A stretch of 64,000 nt of DNA from Rhodospirillum sp. (lineage in GTDB: Bacteria; Pseudomonadota; Alphaproteobacteria; Rhodospirillales; Rhodospirillaceae), in assembly GCA_021741145.1 (NCBI GenBank), contig JAIOYK010000030.1, positions 1-64,000 on the forward strand, given 5' to 3'. Each line of letters begins with the position of its first letter. Position 1 is the stretch's first letter. The translations under genes were made by a program, and so were the position numbers. A model generated the notes under the pieces. The model was not told the DNA's origin and did no database searches. It saw only the letters and a list, made by a program, of their open reading frames with translations. Below, one piece after another: positions 50,915-61,104 of this stretch.

Positions 50915-51537
50915 CCTTCGATCAATTTATCGACATCGCCCTGTTCGCCTTCCTGGCGGCCACGGCCATCGCCATGCTGCGCGCCAATTCCCTTTTCGCC
51001 GCGGCCATGCTTTCGGGAATTTTCAGCCTTCTCTGCGCCGGACTCTACACGGTCATGGACGCCGTCGACGTGGCCTTTACCGAAGCCGCGGTCGGGGCCG
51101 GTATTTCCACGGTGCTGTTCCTCGGAACACTCGCGCTGACCAGCAGCCGGGCCAAGGCCCAGCGCACCATCCATTGGCCCGCCCTGTTCATGGTGTTCGT
51201 GACCGGCGCCGTGCTCATCTGGAGCACCCTGGATATGCCGCTCTACGGCGATCCCAACGCGCCCATCCACCACCATGTGGCCGACCGCTACATCGAGGAT
51301 AGCGCCGAGGAAGTGGGGCCGCCCAACATCGTCACCAGCGTTCTGGCCAGCTACCGCGGCTTCGACACCATGGGGGAAACCACGGTGATCTTCACCGCGG
51401 GCATGGCCGTCTTATTGCTGCTGGGGGGACCGGCCCTGATGGCCCCCTTCCGCCGCAAAGGGGAGAAGGGAGCGGAGGCGACCTCCGAACCCGCCAAGGC
51501 TCCCTCCAAGACCCGTTCCGGGAAGGGAGACACCTGA
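50911..51537 (+). CDS. MbhD/MbhE-like subunit (detached MrpA C-terminal region)
   Basis: A 208-residue membrane protein. Its first part has a DUF4040/MbhD pattern (AAMLSGIFSLLCAGLYTVMDAVDVAFTEAAVGAGISTVLFLGTLAL). The second part resembles MbhE (NIVTSVLASYRGFDTMGETTVIFTAGMAVLLLL). In classical Mrp, these regions form the C-terminus of MrpA. Here they are a separate gene, as in Mbh-type clusters. It overlaps both neighbours by 1-4 bases. Confidence 0.85.
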   Translation: MTFDQFIDIALFAFLAATAIAMLRANSLFAAAMLSGIFSLLCAGLYTVMDAVDVAFTEAAVGAGISTVLFLGTLALTSSRAKAQRTIHWPALFMVFVTGAVLIWSTLDMPLYGDPNAPIHHHVADRYIEDSAEEVGPPNIVTSVLASYRGFDTMGETTVIFTAGMAVLLLLGGPALMAPFRRKGEKGAEATSEPAKAPSKTRSGKGDT

Positions 51538-51953
51538 TGCGACACCATTCCGTCCTGCGCGCCAGCGCCAAGATCCTCATCCCCCCCATCCTGCTGTTCG
51601 CGCTTTATGTGCAATTCCACGGGGATTTCGGACCGGGCGGCGGCTTCCAGGCTGGGGTGATTTTCGCTGTTGCCTTCATCCTCTACGCCTTGGTCTTCGG
51701 ACTGGAGAAAGCCCGGCGCGTCGCGCCGCCCGCGGTGACCCATTCCCTGTCCGCCCTGGGGGTGATGATCTACGCGGGCGTGGGGTTTGAGAATGTGCTG
51801 AGCGGTGGGAACTTTCTTGAATACAACGTCATGGCTCATGAACATCACACCGCGCAGCACTTGGGTATTTTCCTGGTCGAAATGGGAGTGGGCATCACCG
51901 TCTGCGCGGTCATGATCACCATTTTCTTCAGCTTCGCGGGGCGTGGACGATGA
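51537..51953 (+). CDS. mrpB: Mrp antiporter subunit B
   Basis: A 138-residue four-helix protein with HGDFGPGGGFQAGVIFAVAF, the MnhB/MrpB (MbhF) signature. Its start codon overlaps the previous stop and its end overlaps mrpC by 4 bases. Confidence 0.9.
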   Translation: MRHHSVLRASAKILIPPILLFALYVQFHGDFGPGGGFQAGVIFAVAFILYALVFGLEKARRVAPPAVTHSLSALGVMIYAGVGFENVLSGGNFLEYNVMAHEHHTAQHLGIFLVEMGVGITVCAVMITIFFSFAGRGR

Positions 51954-52318
51954 GTTGGGAAGAGGTCATCGGACTGGCGAACTACTGGCTGTTCATCCTT
52001 TTGATGATGATCGGCTTCTACATGGTCATTTCCCGTGGGAACCTAGTTAAAAAGATTGTCGGGTTGAACATCTTCCAATCCGCGGTTTGCCTTTTCTACA
52101 TCTCGATGGGTGTGGTCAAGGATGGAACGGCGCCCATTCTGGACTCGCATTTCACCGTCTATACCAACCCACTGCCCAGCGTGCTGATCCTGACAGCCAT
52201 CGTCGTGGGCGTGGCCACGACCGCGGTGGGGCTGGCCCTGGTGGTGCGTATCAAGGAAGCCTACGGCACCATCGAGGAGGATGAACTGCTCAAAATCGAA
52301 AGCGAGGACGGGGAATGA
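51950..52318 (+). CDS. mrpC: Mrp antiporter subunit C
   Basis: A 122-residue three-helix NuoK/MrpC-type protein with IGFYMVISRGNLVKKIVGLNIFQSAVCLFYI, and DPLPSVLILTAIVVGVATTAVGLAL-like C-terminal helix. It overlaps the first D-type gene by 4 bases. Confidence 0.9.
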   Translation: MSWEEVIGLANYWLFILLMMIGFYMVISRGNLVKKIVGLNIFQSAVCLFYISMGVVKDGTAPILDSHFTVYTNPLPSVLILTAIVVGVATTAVGLALVVRIKEAYGTIEEDELLKIESEDGE

Positions 52319-53811
52319 TCGCGGATCAACTGCCCGCATTGCAAGTGGCACTCCCGCTGATCGCGGCGCCCTTCTGCGTCTTCCTCCGCCGCCCCCTGCC
52401 CGCCTGGGGCTGGGCCATGGCCGTCACCATGGCCTGTCTGGGCATGGCCATATCCCTGCTGCTGGCCGTCCTCCACGGCGGCCCGATCTCCTACCACGTG
52501 GGCGATTGGGATCCCCCCTGGGGGATCGAGTTGCGGGTCGACATGCTGACCGCCTTTGTCCTGGTGCTGGTCTCCGGTATCGGCGCCCTCGTCATGGCCT
52601 ATGCGAGGGAAAGCGTCCGGGCGGAGATCCCCTCCGAACGTCACGCCCTGTTCTATGCCATGTATCTGCTCTGCCTGACCGGCCTGTTGGGCATGACGAT
52701 CACCGGAGACGCCTTCAACCTGTTCGTTTTCCTGGAGATCTCCAGCCTGTCCACCTATGCCATGGTGGGCCTTGGCAAAGGGCGACAAGCCCTTCTTGCG
52801 GCCTATAACTACCTGATCTTGGGAACCGTCGGCGCCACCTTCTACGTGTTGGGGGTTGGGCTGCTCTATATGATCACCGGTACCCTGAACATGGCCGACC
52901 TGGCCGAGCGTCTGCCCGCGGTCGCCAATACCCGCACCTTCGTCGCCGCGGCCGGGTTCCTGGCCGTCGGCCTGTCCCTGAAGTTGGCCCTGTTCCCCCT
53001 GCACAAATGGCTGCCCCCGGCCTACGCCCACGCACCCAGTGTCGTCACCGCCTTCCTGGCCTCGACGGCGACCAAGGTGTCCCTCTATGTCCTCATCCGC
53101 ATTTTCGTCGAGGTGCTGGCTCCGGCTTTCCGCGCGGCCCATTTGCCCGGCCCCCTCAGCGAGGGGGATGTGGTTACCATCCTGGCGCTGGTGGCGATGT
53201 TCAGCGGATCCTTCGTCGCCATCTTCCAGGCCGACGCCAAGCGCATGCTGGCCTATTCCTCGGTCGCGCAAATCGGGTACATGGTGCTGGGTGTCTCGAT
53301 GCTGACGGTCACGGGACTGTCCGCGGGGCTGGTCCACATGTTCAATCATGCCATCATCAAGGCCACCCTGTTCCTGGCGGTTGGTTGCGTCTTCCTGCGC
53401 ATCGGCTCGGTCCAGGTCAAGGATATGGCGGGCCTGGGCAAGCGCATGCCGCTGACCATGGCCGCCTTTGTCCTGGGCGGTCTGTCCCTGATCGGCATTC
53501 CGGGAACCGGCGGTTTCGTCAGCAAGTGGCAGTTGGTCATGGGCGCCTTCGAGAAGGGGTGGTGGTGGGCTGCCCTGCTCATCGGGCTTAGTTCCCTGCT
53601 CGCCGTTGTCTACGTGTGGAAGGTGGTCGAGGTGGCTTATTTCAAGCCCGCGCCCAAGGACGCGCCACCGGTCAAGGAGGCCCCCATCTCCATGCTGGTG
53701 CCGTTGGCCTTGATCGCTCTGTGTAACCTGTTCTTTGGCCTGCAAACGGACTGGAGCCTGGGCGTCGCCCGCGCCGCCGCGGCCAGTCTGTTGGGTGGAG
53801 GCACGCCATGA
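52315..53811 (+). CDS. mrpD: Mrp antiporter D subunit, first copy
   Basis: A 498-residue ND5/NuoL/MrpD-type proton-pumping subunit with about 14 helices. Ion-path residues are visible as FLASTATKVSLYVLIR (Lys) and HMFNHAIIKATLFLAVG (His and Lys). The C-terminus ends LLGGGTP. The stop overlaps the start of the next gene within GGAGGCACGCCATGA, a junction repeated after the second copy. Confidence 0.93.
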   Translation: MIADQLPALQVALPLIAAPFCVFLRRPLPAWGWAMAVTMACLGMAISLLLAVLHGGPISYHVGDWDPPWGIELRVDMLTAFVLVLVSGIGALVMAYARESVRAEIPSERHALFYAMYLLCLTGLLGMTITGDAFNLFVFLEISSLSTYAMVGLGKGRQALLAAYNYLILGTVGATFYVLGVGLLYMITGTLNMADLAERLPAVANTRTFVAAAGFLAVGLSLKLALFPLHKWLPPAYAHAPSVVTAFLASTATKVSLYVLIRIFVEVLAPAFRAAHLPGPLSEGDVVTILALVAMFSGSFVAIFQADAKRMLAYSSVAQIGYMVLGVSMLTVTGLSAGLVHMFNHAIIKATLFLAVGCVFLRIGSVQVKDMAGLGKRMPLTMAAFVLGGLSLIGIPGTGGFVSKWQLVMGAFEKGWWWAALLIGLSSLLAVVYVWKVVEVAYFKPAPKDAPPVKEAPISMLVPLALIALCNLFFGLQTDWSLGVARAAAASLLGGGTP

Positions 53812-55301
53812 TCGATCTGCTCAGGATCATCCTCACCCCGCTGATCGGCGCCATTCTGATCGCCGCGACGGGGCGTAGCCCCAATGTGCGCGAGACCGTC
53901 ACCCTGCTGACCGCCCTGGCCACCTTCCTGCAAGTGGCGCCGCTGACCCCCGAGGTCCTGGCCGGAGCCCGCCCGGCGCTGGAAATCCTGCCGGTCATGC
54001 CCGGCGTCCCCCTGGCCCTCCAGGTCGAGCCCCTGGGCATGATGTTCGCCCTGATCGCGTCGTTCCTGTGGATCGTGGCGAGCGTCTACTCCATCGGCTA
54101 CATGCGGGGAAACAAGGAGCACCACCAGACCCGGTTCTACGTCTGCTTCTCGCTCGCCATTGCCTTCACCCTGGGCATCGCCTTCGCGGGCAACCTGTTC
54201 ACCCTGTTCCTGTTCTACGAGGCCTTGACCCTGTCGACTTACCCCCTGGTTACTCACAAGGGAGACGAGGCGTCGATGAAGGCCGGACGGGTCTACCTGG
54301 GGATCTTGCTGTCCACGTCCATTGGCTTGCTGCTGATCGGTATCCTTTGGACCTATTCGATCACCGGCAGCCTGGACTTCGTGCCCGGCGGCATCATGGC
54401 GGGCAAGATCGAGGGACCCATGGTGGGGCTACTGCTGTTCCTCTATATGTACGGCATCGGCAAGGCGGCCATGATGCCCATCCACCGCTGGCTGCCCGCG
54501 GCCATGGTCGCGCCGACCCCGGTCAGCGCCCTGTTGCATGCCGTGGCGGTGGTCAAGGCCGGTGTGTTCACCGTGGTCAAGGTGATCGTCTACGTCTTCG
54601 GCATCGACCTGCTGGCCAACACCTCCTCCGCCCAATGGCTGCTCTATGTCAGCGGCGCGACGGTCATCATCGCCTCCCTGGTGGCCCTGCAACAGGACAA
54701 CCTGAAACGGCGGCTGGCCTATTCGACCATCAGCCAACTGTCCTATGTGATCCTCGCGGCGGCAATCCTGACGCCCATCAGCGTGGTTGGCGCGGCCCTG
54801 CATATCGCCGCCCATGCCTTTGGCAAGATCACCCTCTTCTTCGCCGCGGGGTCCATTTACACCGCGGCCCACAAGACCAACGTCAGCCAACTCGACGGCA
54901 TCGGCCGGCGCATGCCCTGGACCATGGCGGCCTTCACCATTGGCTCCCTATCCATGATCGGCGTGCCGCCCACGGCGGGATTCCTGTCGAAATGGTACAT
55001 GCTGTCCGGCGCCATGTCCTCGGAGGCTTGGTTCGCCGTGGGTGTGTTGATCCTGTCCACCCTGCTGAACGCCGGGTATTTCCTGCCCATCGTCTATGCC
55101 GCTTTCCTCAAGCCCGAAAAGCCCCTAGGGGATGATCATGGAGATAATCATGGCCATGGACATGGCTCCCATGGCCATGGGGAGGCCCCTCTGCCCATCG
55201 TGATCGCCCTTTGCGTCACCGCCCTGGGCACCGTCGCCTTGTTCTTCCTGCCCGGCCTGCCCCTGGAGCTGGCCCAGGACTTGGTTGGAGGCACGCCATG
55301 A
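53808..55301 (+). CDS. Second ND5/MrpD-type antiporter subunit with His-rich loop
   Basis: A 497-residue ND5-like subunit with conserved HAVAVVKAGVFTVVKV and HIAAHAFGKITLFFAAGS. It differs from the first copy by a hydrophilic His/Gly loop near the C-terminus (DDHGDNHGHGHGSHGHG) just before the last helix. It ends LVGGTP in a junction sequence nearly identical to that after mrpD, suggesting an ancient duplication. The His loop might bind a metal ion. Confidence 0.88.
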   Translation: MIDLLRIILTPLIGAILIAATGRSPNVRETVTLLTALATFLQVAPLTPEVLAGARPALEILPVMPGVPLALQVEPLGMMFALIASFLWIVASVYSIGYMRGNKEHHQTRFYVCFSLAIAFTLGIAFAGNLFTLFLFYEALTLSTYPLVTHKGDEASMKAGRVYLGILLSTSIGLLLIGILWTYSITGSLDFVPGGIMAGKIEGPMVGLLLFLYMYGIGKAAMMPIHRWLPAAMVAPTPVSALLHAVAVVKAGVFTVVKVIVYVFGIDLLANTSSAQWLLYVSGATVIIASLVALQQDNLKRRLAYSTISQLSYVILAAAILTPISVVGAALHIAAHAFGKITLFFAAGSIYTAAHKTNVSQLDGIGRRMPWTMAAFTIGSLSMIGVPPTAGFLSKWYMLSGAMSSEAWFAVGVLILSTLLNAGYFLPIVYAAFLKPEKPLGDDHGDNHGHGHGSHGHGEAPLPIVIALCVTALGTVALFFLPGLPLELAQDLVGGTP

Positions 55302-55582
55302 GCGTCGAAATTCCCAAGAGCCCCATCGAGCCAGTCGCCGATCCCAAACCCCATTGGTTGACCACGCCCGCGACCATTCGCAAGCTGTGGTTCATTGGCC
55401 TGGGTATCCTGGCGCTCACCGTCATCGCCGAGCCCTTCGTGCATATGCACCCTCATTTCGGTTTCGATGGCTGGTTCGCCTTCAACGCTTGGTTTGGCTT
55501 CCTGACCTGCGTGGGCATGGTGATTTTCGCCAAGATCCTGGGCATTTTCCTGAAGCGCAAGGACACCTACTATGATCATTGA
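55298..55582 (+). CDS. Small two-helix protein of the antiporter operon
   Basis: A 94-residue protein with a soluble N-terminus, two helices (about residues 32-47 and 60-85) and a histidine-containing loop between them (VHMHPHFGF). Start and stop overlap the flanking antiporter genes. I do not recognise a family. Its fixed position suggests an accessory subunit. Confidence 0.75.
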   Translation: MSVEIPKSPIEPVADPKPHWLTTPATIRKLWFIGLGILALTVIAEPFVHMHPHFGFDGWFAFNAWFGFLTCVGMVIFAKILGIFLKRKDTYYDH

Positions 55583-57263
55583 AGCCCTGCCTCCGGCGCT
55601 CATCATGATCCTGGCTGGTCTGGTCCTGCCGCTGTTTTCCGAACAGAGCCGCCAACCCATCGCCGTGCTCTCGCCCCTGGCCGCCCTTTGGGCCGTCTGG
55701 CAAATCCCCGATGGACCGATGATGTTCGCCCCCTTCCTGGACTACACCCTGGTGCCCGTGGAAGGAGACAGCATCGGCCGCCTTTTCGCCACGGTCTTCA
55801 CCCTGATGGGCTTCGCGGGGGGCGTCTTCGCCATGAAGCAGCCCCGGGTGATGGAGCTCTCCGCGGCCCTGATCTACTCCGGCGGCGCCGTTGGGTGCGC
55901 CTTTGCCGGCGACCTGATCACCCTGTTCATCTTTTGGGAAATCATGGCACTGGCCTCGACCGCGGTGATCTGGTCCTCGGACCAGAGTGGCGCCAAGTCC
56001 GCGGGCTTCCGCTATGTGCTGGTTCACCTGTTTGGCGGTGTCGTGCTGATGGCGGGCATTACCGCCCATGTGACGACCACCGGTTCCGTTGATTTCGTGG
56101 CCATGAAGGCCAACAGCGTCGGCACTTGGTTGATTCTGATCGGTTTCCTGGTCAACGCGGGCGCTCCACCCTTCTCCGCCTGGCTGGCCGACGCCTATCC
56201 GGAGGGATCCTTCTCCGGCACGGTGTTCCTGTCGGCCTTTACCACCAAGACCGCGGTCATGGTGCTGCTGAAGGGTTTTCCCGGGGAGAGCATTCTGATC
56301 TGGGTGGGCCTGTACATGGTCTTCTACGGGATCATCTATGCCCTGCTCGAAAACGACATGCGGCGGATCCTGTCCTATTCGATCATCAATCAGGTTGGCT
56401 TCATGGTCTGTGGCATCGGCATCGGCACGGACATGGCCCTGAACGGCGCCGCGGCCCATGCCTTCGCCCATATCATCTACAAGGGCCTGCTGCTGATGAG
56501 CGCCGGTTCGGTACTGATGATGACCGGCGGGCGGCGCAAGTGCACCGACCTGGGGGGATTGTTCCAATCCATGCCGCTGACCACCATCTGTGGCACCATC
56601 GGGGCCTTCGCCATCTCCGCCTTCCCACTGACCAGCGGTTTTGTCACCAAGTCGATGATCGCCCAGGGGGCCGCGGACGAGCATATGGTCTTCGTCTGGG
56701 CCTGCCTCGCCGCGGCGAGCGCTGGCGTGTTCTTGCATGCGGGCATCAAATTCCCCTGGTTCGTCTTCTTCCAGAAGGACCAAGGCCTGCGCCCACCCGA
56801 TCCCCCCTGGAACATGCGCGCCGCCATGATCTTCATGGCCGCTCTGTGCATTGGCATCGGGATCTGGCCGGACCCCATCTACGCGATCCTGCCTTTCGAC
56901 GTGGACTATTCCGCCTACACGGGCGCCCATCTGGTCAGCCAATTGCAACTGTTGCTCTTCGCCGGGCTCGCCTTCTTCGTCATGTTGCCCTTGATGAAGC
57001 GGACGGAAACCATCAGCCTGGACTTCGACTGGTTCTACCGGCGTTTCGTCATGGCCATCGCCAGTGAATTCCGCACCCGGGGAGGCGCCTTTCGCCACAA
57101 CATCCTGGGCTACGCCACCGGCGGGATCCAAGCCCTGATCCGGCGGCTGGAAAAGACCCACGGCCCCGCGGGACTGTTTGGGCGGCCCTGGCCCACCAGC
57201 CTGTCCGTGCTTTCCGTAACCGTCCTGCTGTGCCTCTACCTGATCCTCTTCTACAGTCACTAG
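55572..57263 (+). CDS. Third ND5/MrpD-type antiporter subunit
   Basis: A 563-residue protein of the Na+/H+ antiporter D/NuoL family with about 14-16 helices. Key segments are FLSAFTTKTAVMVLLKGFPG (Lys), NQVGFMVCGIGIGTD and AHAFAHIIYKGLLLMSAGSV (His and Lys). It has an extra C-terminal helix region. It is the last gene of the operon. A perfect 14-bp hairpin follows. Confidence 0.9.
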   Translation: MIIEALPPALIMILAGLVLPLFSEQSRQPIAVLSPLAALWAVWQIPDGPMMFAPFLDYTLVPVEGDSIGRLFATVFTLMGFAGGVFAMKQPRVMELSAALIYSGGAVGCAFAGDLITLFIFWEIMALASTAVIWSSDQSGAKSAGFRYVLVHLFGGVVLMAGITAHVTTTGSVDFVAMKANSVGTWLILIGFLVNAGAPPFSAWLADAYPEGSFSGTVFLSAFTTKTAVMVLLKGFPGESILIWVGLYMVFYGIIYALLENDMRRILSYSIINQVGFMVCGIGIGTDMALNGAAAHAFAHIIYKGLLLMSAGSVLMMTGGRRKCTDLGGLFQSMPLTTICGTIGAFAISAFPLTSGFVTKSMIAQGAADEHMVFVWACLAAASAGVFLHAGIKFPWFVFFQKDQGLRPPDPPWNMRAAMIFMAALCIGIGIWPDPIYAILPFDVDYSAYTGAHLVSQLQLLLFAGLAFFVMLPLMKRTETISLDFDWFYRRFVMAIASEFRTRGGAFRHNILGYATGGIQALIRRLEKTHGPAGLFGRPWPTSLSVLSVTVLLCLYLILFYSH

Positions 57264-57269
57264 ATCGCG

Positions 57270-57300
57270 ATGAAGTCAGGTCGAATCGACCTGACTTCAT
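57270..57300 (+). terminator. Perfect 14-bp hairpin after the antiporter operon
   Basis: ATGAAGTCAGGTCG (57270-57283) pairs perfectly with CGACCTGACTTCAT (57287-57300) around a 3-base loop, 7 bases after the operon's last stop. The following AAACGTG has no T-tract. It may be a terminator or mRNA-stabilising hairpin. Confidence 0.6.
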
Positions 57301-57323
57301 AAACGTGATATAAATCATATATT

Positions 57324-57374
57324 TAGAGCGGAATAAGATGGAAAACCGCGGACACTTTTCCTCATTCCGCTCTA
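57324..57374. repeat. Palindromic interspersed-repeat-like element 1
   Basis: TAGAGCGGAAT (57324-57334) pairs with ATTCCGCTCTA (57364-57374), and GGAAAA (57340-57345) pairs with TTTTCC (57356-57361). The TAGAGC..GCTCTA ends resemble a short palindromic repeat family common in alphaproteobacterial intergenic regions. Confidence 0.7.
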
Positions 57375-57420
57375 GGGCAGGTCACGGCCAAGTGAGGGCG
57401 TGCTCCAGATATTTGATTTT

Positions 57421-57480
57421 AGAACATTCTTCGGGCCCGACAGAATCGCGAGGCGATTCGGTCCGACCGGAAAATGCTCT
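57421..57480. repeat. Palindromic interspersed-repeat-like element 2
   Basis: AGAACATTCTTC..GAATCGC (57421-57449) is largely complementary to GCGATTC..GGAAAATGCTCT (57453-57480) with a few mismatches, with GAG as loop. The ATGCTCT/GATTCGGTCCGACCGG sequence resembles repeats seen repeatedly in related genomes. Confidence 0.7.
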
Positions 57481-57752
57481 GGGGTCCGCCCTGCCTGATT
57501 AACCCTTTAAATATTCGCGATTCTCAGTGAGGAAGGCCAATAGGCTCCCAAAGCCCAATTGGCCCATCCCTCACTTTTGTTTTCCCCCATCAATAGCATG
57601 GAAATGGAATATAAACAGATTTGTCTAATTCTTGATCCATATCAATCAATTTTCGCACCGCGGCACGAATGCCCCATGAAAATACCGCAACGCTCTGAGT
57701 TTTCCCCCATTGGAGACTTCAAAACGGTTACCAACATTCGGAATTCTCGTGA

Positions 57753-58847
<1,095 letters not shown>

Positions 58848-58995
58848 GGGATATTTGGCCCGATCCCCATCCCCTCCCCTGGACACGGAGCGGTCCCCTA
58901 TATGGGGCACCATGACCGGTGGAGCGGTACATCCAAAAGGGATCGGGCCATTTCCTGCCAGGTCCGGTATACCCCGGACGACAGGATTAAAAACC

Positions 58996-59706
58996 ATGAA
59001 CAGAAAATTCATCCTTGGGGTCTTGCTCCTCGCGTCCTTTTACGCGCTGGGCTCCGCCATCCTGCCCAGTGTGCCCCTGAATTCGGGGACCAAGCTTTTG
59101 CAGGGCTACATTGTCATCGGCTGCTGGCTGGCCTATGTCGCGCTCGGCTTTCCCGAGACCTTCAAAAAGGTCGAGGAAGCCCTGATCTCCGGCCTTCTGG
59201 CCGCGACGACCCTGCTTGTCTTCTATGAAGTCGTGATGCGCTATGTGTTCAATACCGGGGTGTCCTGGATTCAGGAAGCCACCCTTTTGGCCTCGGGCGC
59301 GATGGTCCTTCTCGGTATGTCCTATGGTATCAAGGTGGGCAGCCACATTGGCGTGGACGCCTTCGTCCGCCTTCTGAACAGCGATGGTCGGCGTTGGGTG
59401 ACCCTGATCGGGGTCCTTCTTTGCCTGCTATATTGCGCGCTCTTCCTCTCCGGAGGATGGGTCTATACCAGCAAACTGTTCAAGATCGGCATCGAGATGC
59501 AGGACATTCCCCTACCAAAATGGGCAGCCTTCAGTGTTCTGATGATCGGCTTCGCCTTGTTGGTGACCCGCTTCACCGAACTGCTGGTGTCCCTGGCCAA
59601 GGGAGAGGCGGACAGTTTCAGCTTGGCCGACGAAGCGAAGGAAGCCTTGGAAATGGTGGGAAATACCTCCGTTGGGTCCGCTGAAGCGAAGGAGAGCCGG
59701 GCATGA
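58996..59706 (+). CDS. dctQ: TRAP transporter small permease
   Basis: A 236-residue four-helix DctQ-family protein, longer than most (about 170-200) because of an additional N-terminal helix and a charged C-terminal tail. The core has FYEVVMRYVFNTGVSWIQEATLLASGAMVLLGMSYGIK, typical of DctQ. Start at 58996 has AGGATT upstream. It overlaps dctM by 4 bases. Confidence 0.9.
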   Translation: MNRKFILGVLLLASFYALGSAILPSVPLNSGTKLLQGYIVIGCWLAYVALGFPETFKKVEEALISGLLAATTLLVFYEVVMRYVFNTGVSWIQEATLLASGAMVLLGMSYGIKVGSHIGVDAFVRLLNSDGRRWVTLIGVLLCLLYCALFLSGGWVYTSKLFKIGIEMQDIPLPKWAAFSVLMIGFALLVTRFTELLVSLAKGEADSFSLADEAKEALEMVGNTSVGSAEAKESRA

Positions 59707-61070
59707 CCGCGACGGCGCTTTTTATCCTTCTCTTCGCCTTCATGTTCATGGGCATGCCGATCGCCATCGCGCTTGGCCTGTCCTCGATCATGACCATCCT
59801 TCTGTTCACCAACGACACGCTGGCCACCACGGCCCTGAAGCTGTTCGAGGCGAACACGGCCCACTATACCCTTCTGGCCATTCCCTTTTTCATCCTGTCC
59901 TCACAGTTCCTGTCCACCGGCGGCGTGGCGCGGCGGCTGATCCGCTTCGCCACGGCCTCCGTCGGGTTCATCCGGGGGGGCATGGCCATGGCCTCGGTCA
60001 TGGCCTGCATGCTCTTCGCCGCGGTGTCGGGATCCTCTCCGGCCACGGTGGCGGCCATTGGCGGTATCGTCATCGGTGGCATGGTCACGTCTGGCTTCCC
60101 CAAGAGCTTCGCCGCGGGCGTCATCGCCAACGCCGGAACCCTGGGTATCCTGATCCCGCCCAGCATCGTCATGCTCGTCTATTCCGCGGCCACGGACGTC
60201 TCCGCGGCGCGGATGTTCATGGCGGGTGTAATTCCGGGCATTGGCATCGGCATCGTGCTGATGGTGGCCATCTACATCTTCGCCACCGTGAAGAAGATGC
60301 CCCGTCAACCCTTCGTCGGGTTCGCCGAACTGGGACGGTCGGGTCTGGCGGCCTCGGGGGGCATTTTCATGATCTTCCTGGTGCTGGGGATCATCTACGG
60401 CGGTGTCGCCAGCCCCACGGAAGCCGCGGCCCTGTCGGCGGTCTACTCCTATTTCATCGCCGTCTTCCTCTACCGGGACATGGGGCCGCTGAAGAAGGTC
60501 GAGGGTAAGAGCATCGGCCTGGCGGACTACCTGCTGGCGCTGCCTCGGTCCGTTGTGGATCCAGAGGTGCGCCACGTCCTGTTGGACGCGGCGAAGGTCA
60601 GCATCATGCTGCTGTTCATCATCACCAACGCCATGCTGTTCGCCCATGTGCTGACCACGGCGCAGATCCCGCAAACCATCGCCGCGGCGATTACGGACCT
60701 GGGCCTTCCCGCCTGGGGTTTTCTGATCGTGGTGAACATCCTGTTGCTGATCGCGGGCAACTTCATGGAGCCCTCGGCTATCCTGCTGATCATGGCCCCG
60801 ATCCTGCTGCCCATCGCGTTGACCCTGGGCATCGATCCGGTTCATTTCGGAATCGTGATGGTGGTGAACATGGAAATCGGCATGATCACTCCACCGGTCG
60901 GCCTGAACCTGTTCGTCACCGCGGGCATCACCAACCAGAGTATCATGTGGGTGGTCAAGGCCGCCCTACCCTGGCTGTTTATCCTGCTGGCCTGCCTGAT
61001 GGTCCTCACCTATGTGCCGGAAATCTCGCTTTTCCTGCCCAACACCATGATGGGTGTCTCAAAGTACTGA
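59703..61070 (+). CDS. dctM: TRAP transporter large permease
   Basis: A 455-residue DctM-family permease with about 12 helices. The repeated motif regions SGSSPATVAAIGGIVIGGM and FMEPSAILLIMAPILLP are family markers. It forms the ion-driven channel with DctQ, using a Na+ or H+ gradient. A strong hairpin follows the gene. Confidence 0.94.
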   Translation: MTATALFILLFAFMFMGMPIAIALGLSSIMTILLFTNDTLATTALKLFEANTAHYTLLAIPFFILSSQFLSTGGVARRLIRFATASVGFIRGGMAMASVMACMLFAAVSGSSPATVAAIGGIVIGGMVTSGFPKSFAAGVIANAGTLGILIPPSIVMLVYSAATDVSAARMFMAGVIPGIGIGIVLMVAIYIFATVKKMPRQPFVGFAELGRSGLAASGGIFMIFLVLGIIYGGVASPTEAAALSAVYSYFIAVFLYRDMGPLKKVEGKSIGLADYLLALPRSVVDPEVRHVLLDAAKVSIMLLFIITNAMLFAHVLTTAQIPQTIAAAITDLGLPAWGFLIVVNILLLIAGNFMEPSAILLIMAPILLPIALTLGIDPVHFGIVMVVNMEIGMITPPVGLNLFVTAGITNQSIMWVVKAALPWLFILLACLMVLTYVPEISLFLPNTMMGVSKY

Positions 61071-61104
61071 GATCCCTTCCTCGAAGAATAGCACAGCCCC
61101 GGAC

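Noticed and set aside
52261-57260. Long minus-strand open frames over the antiporter genes
   Set aside because: They are Gln/His/Asp/Gly-rich antisense shadows of polytopic membrane proteins.
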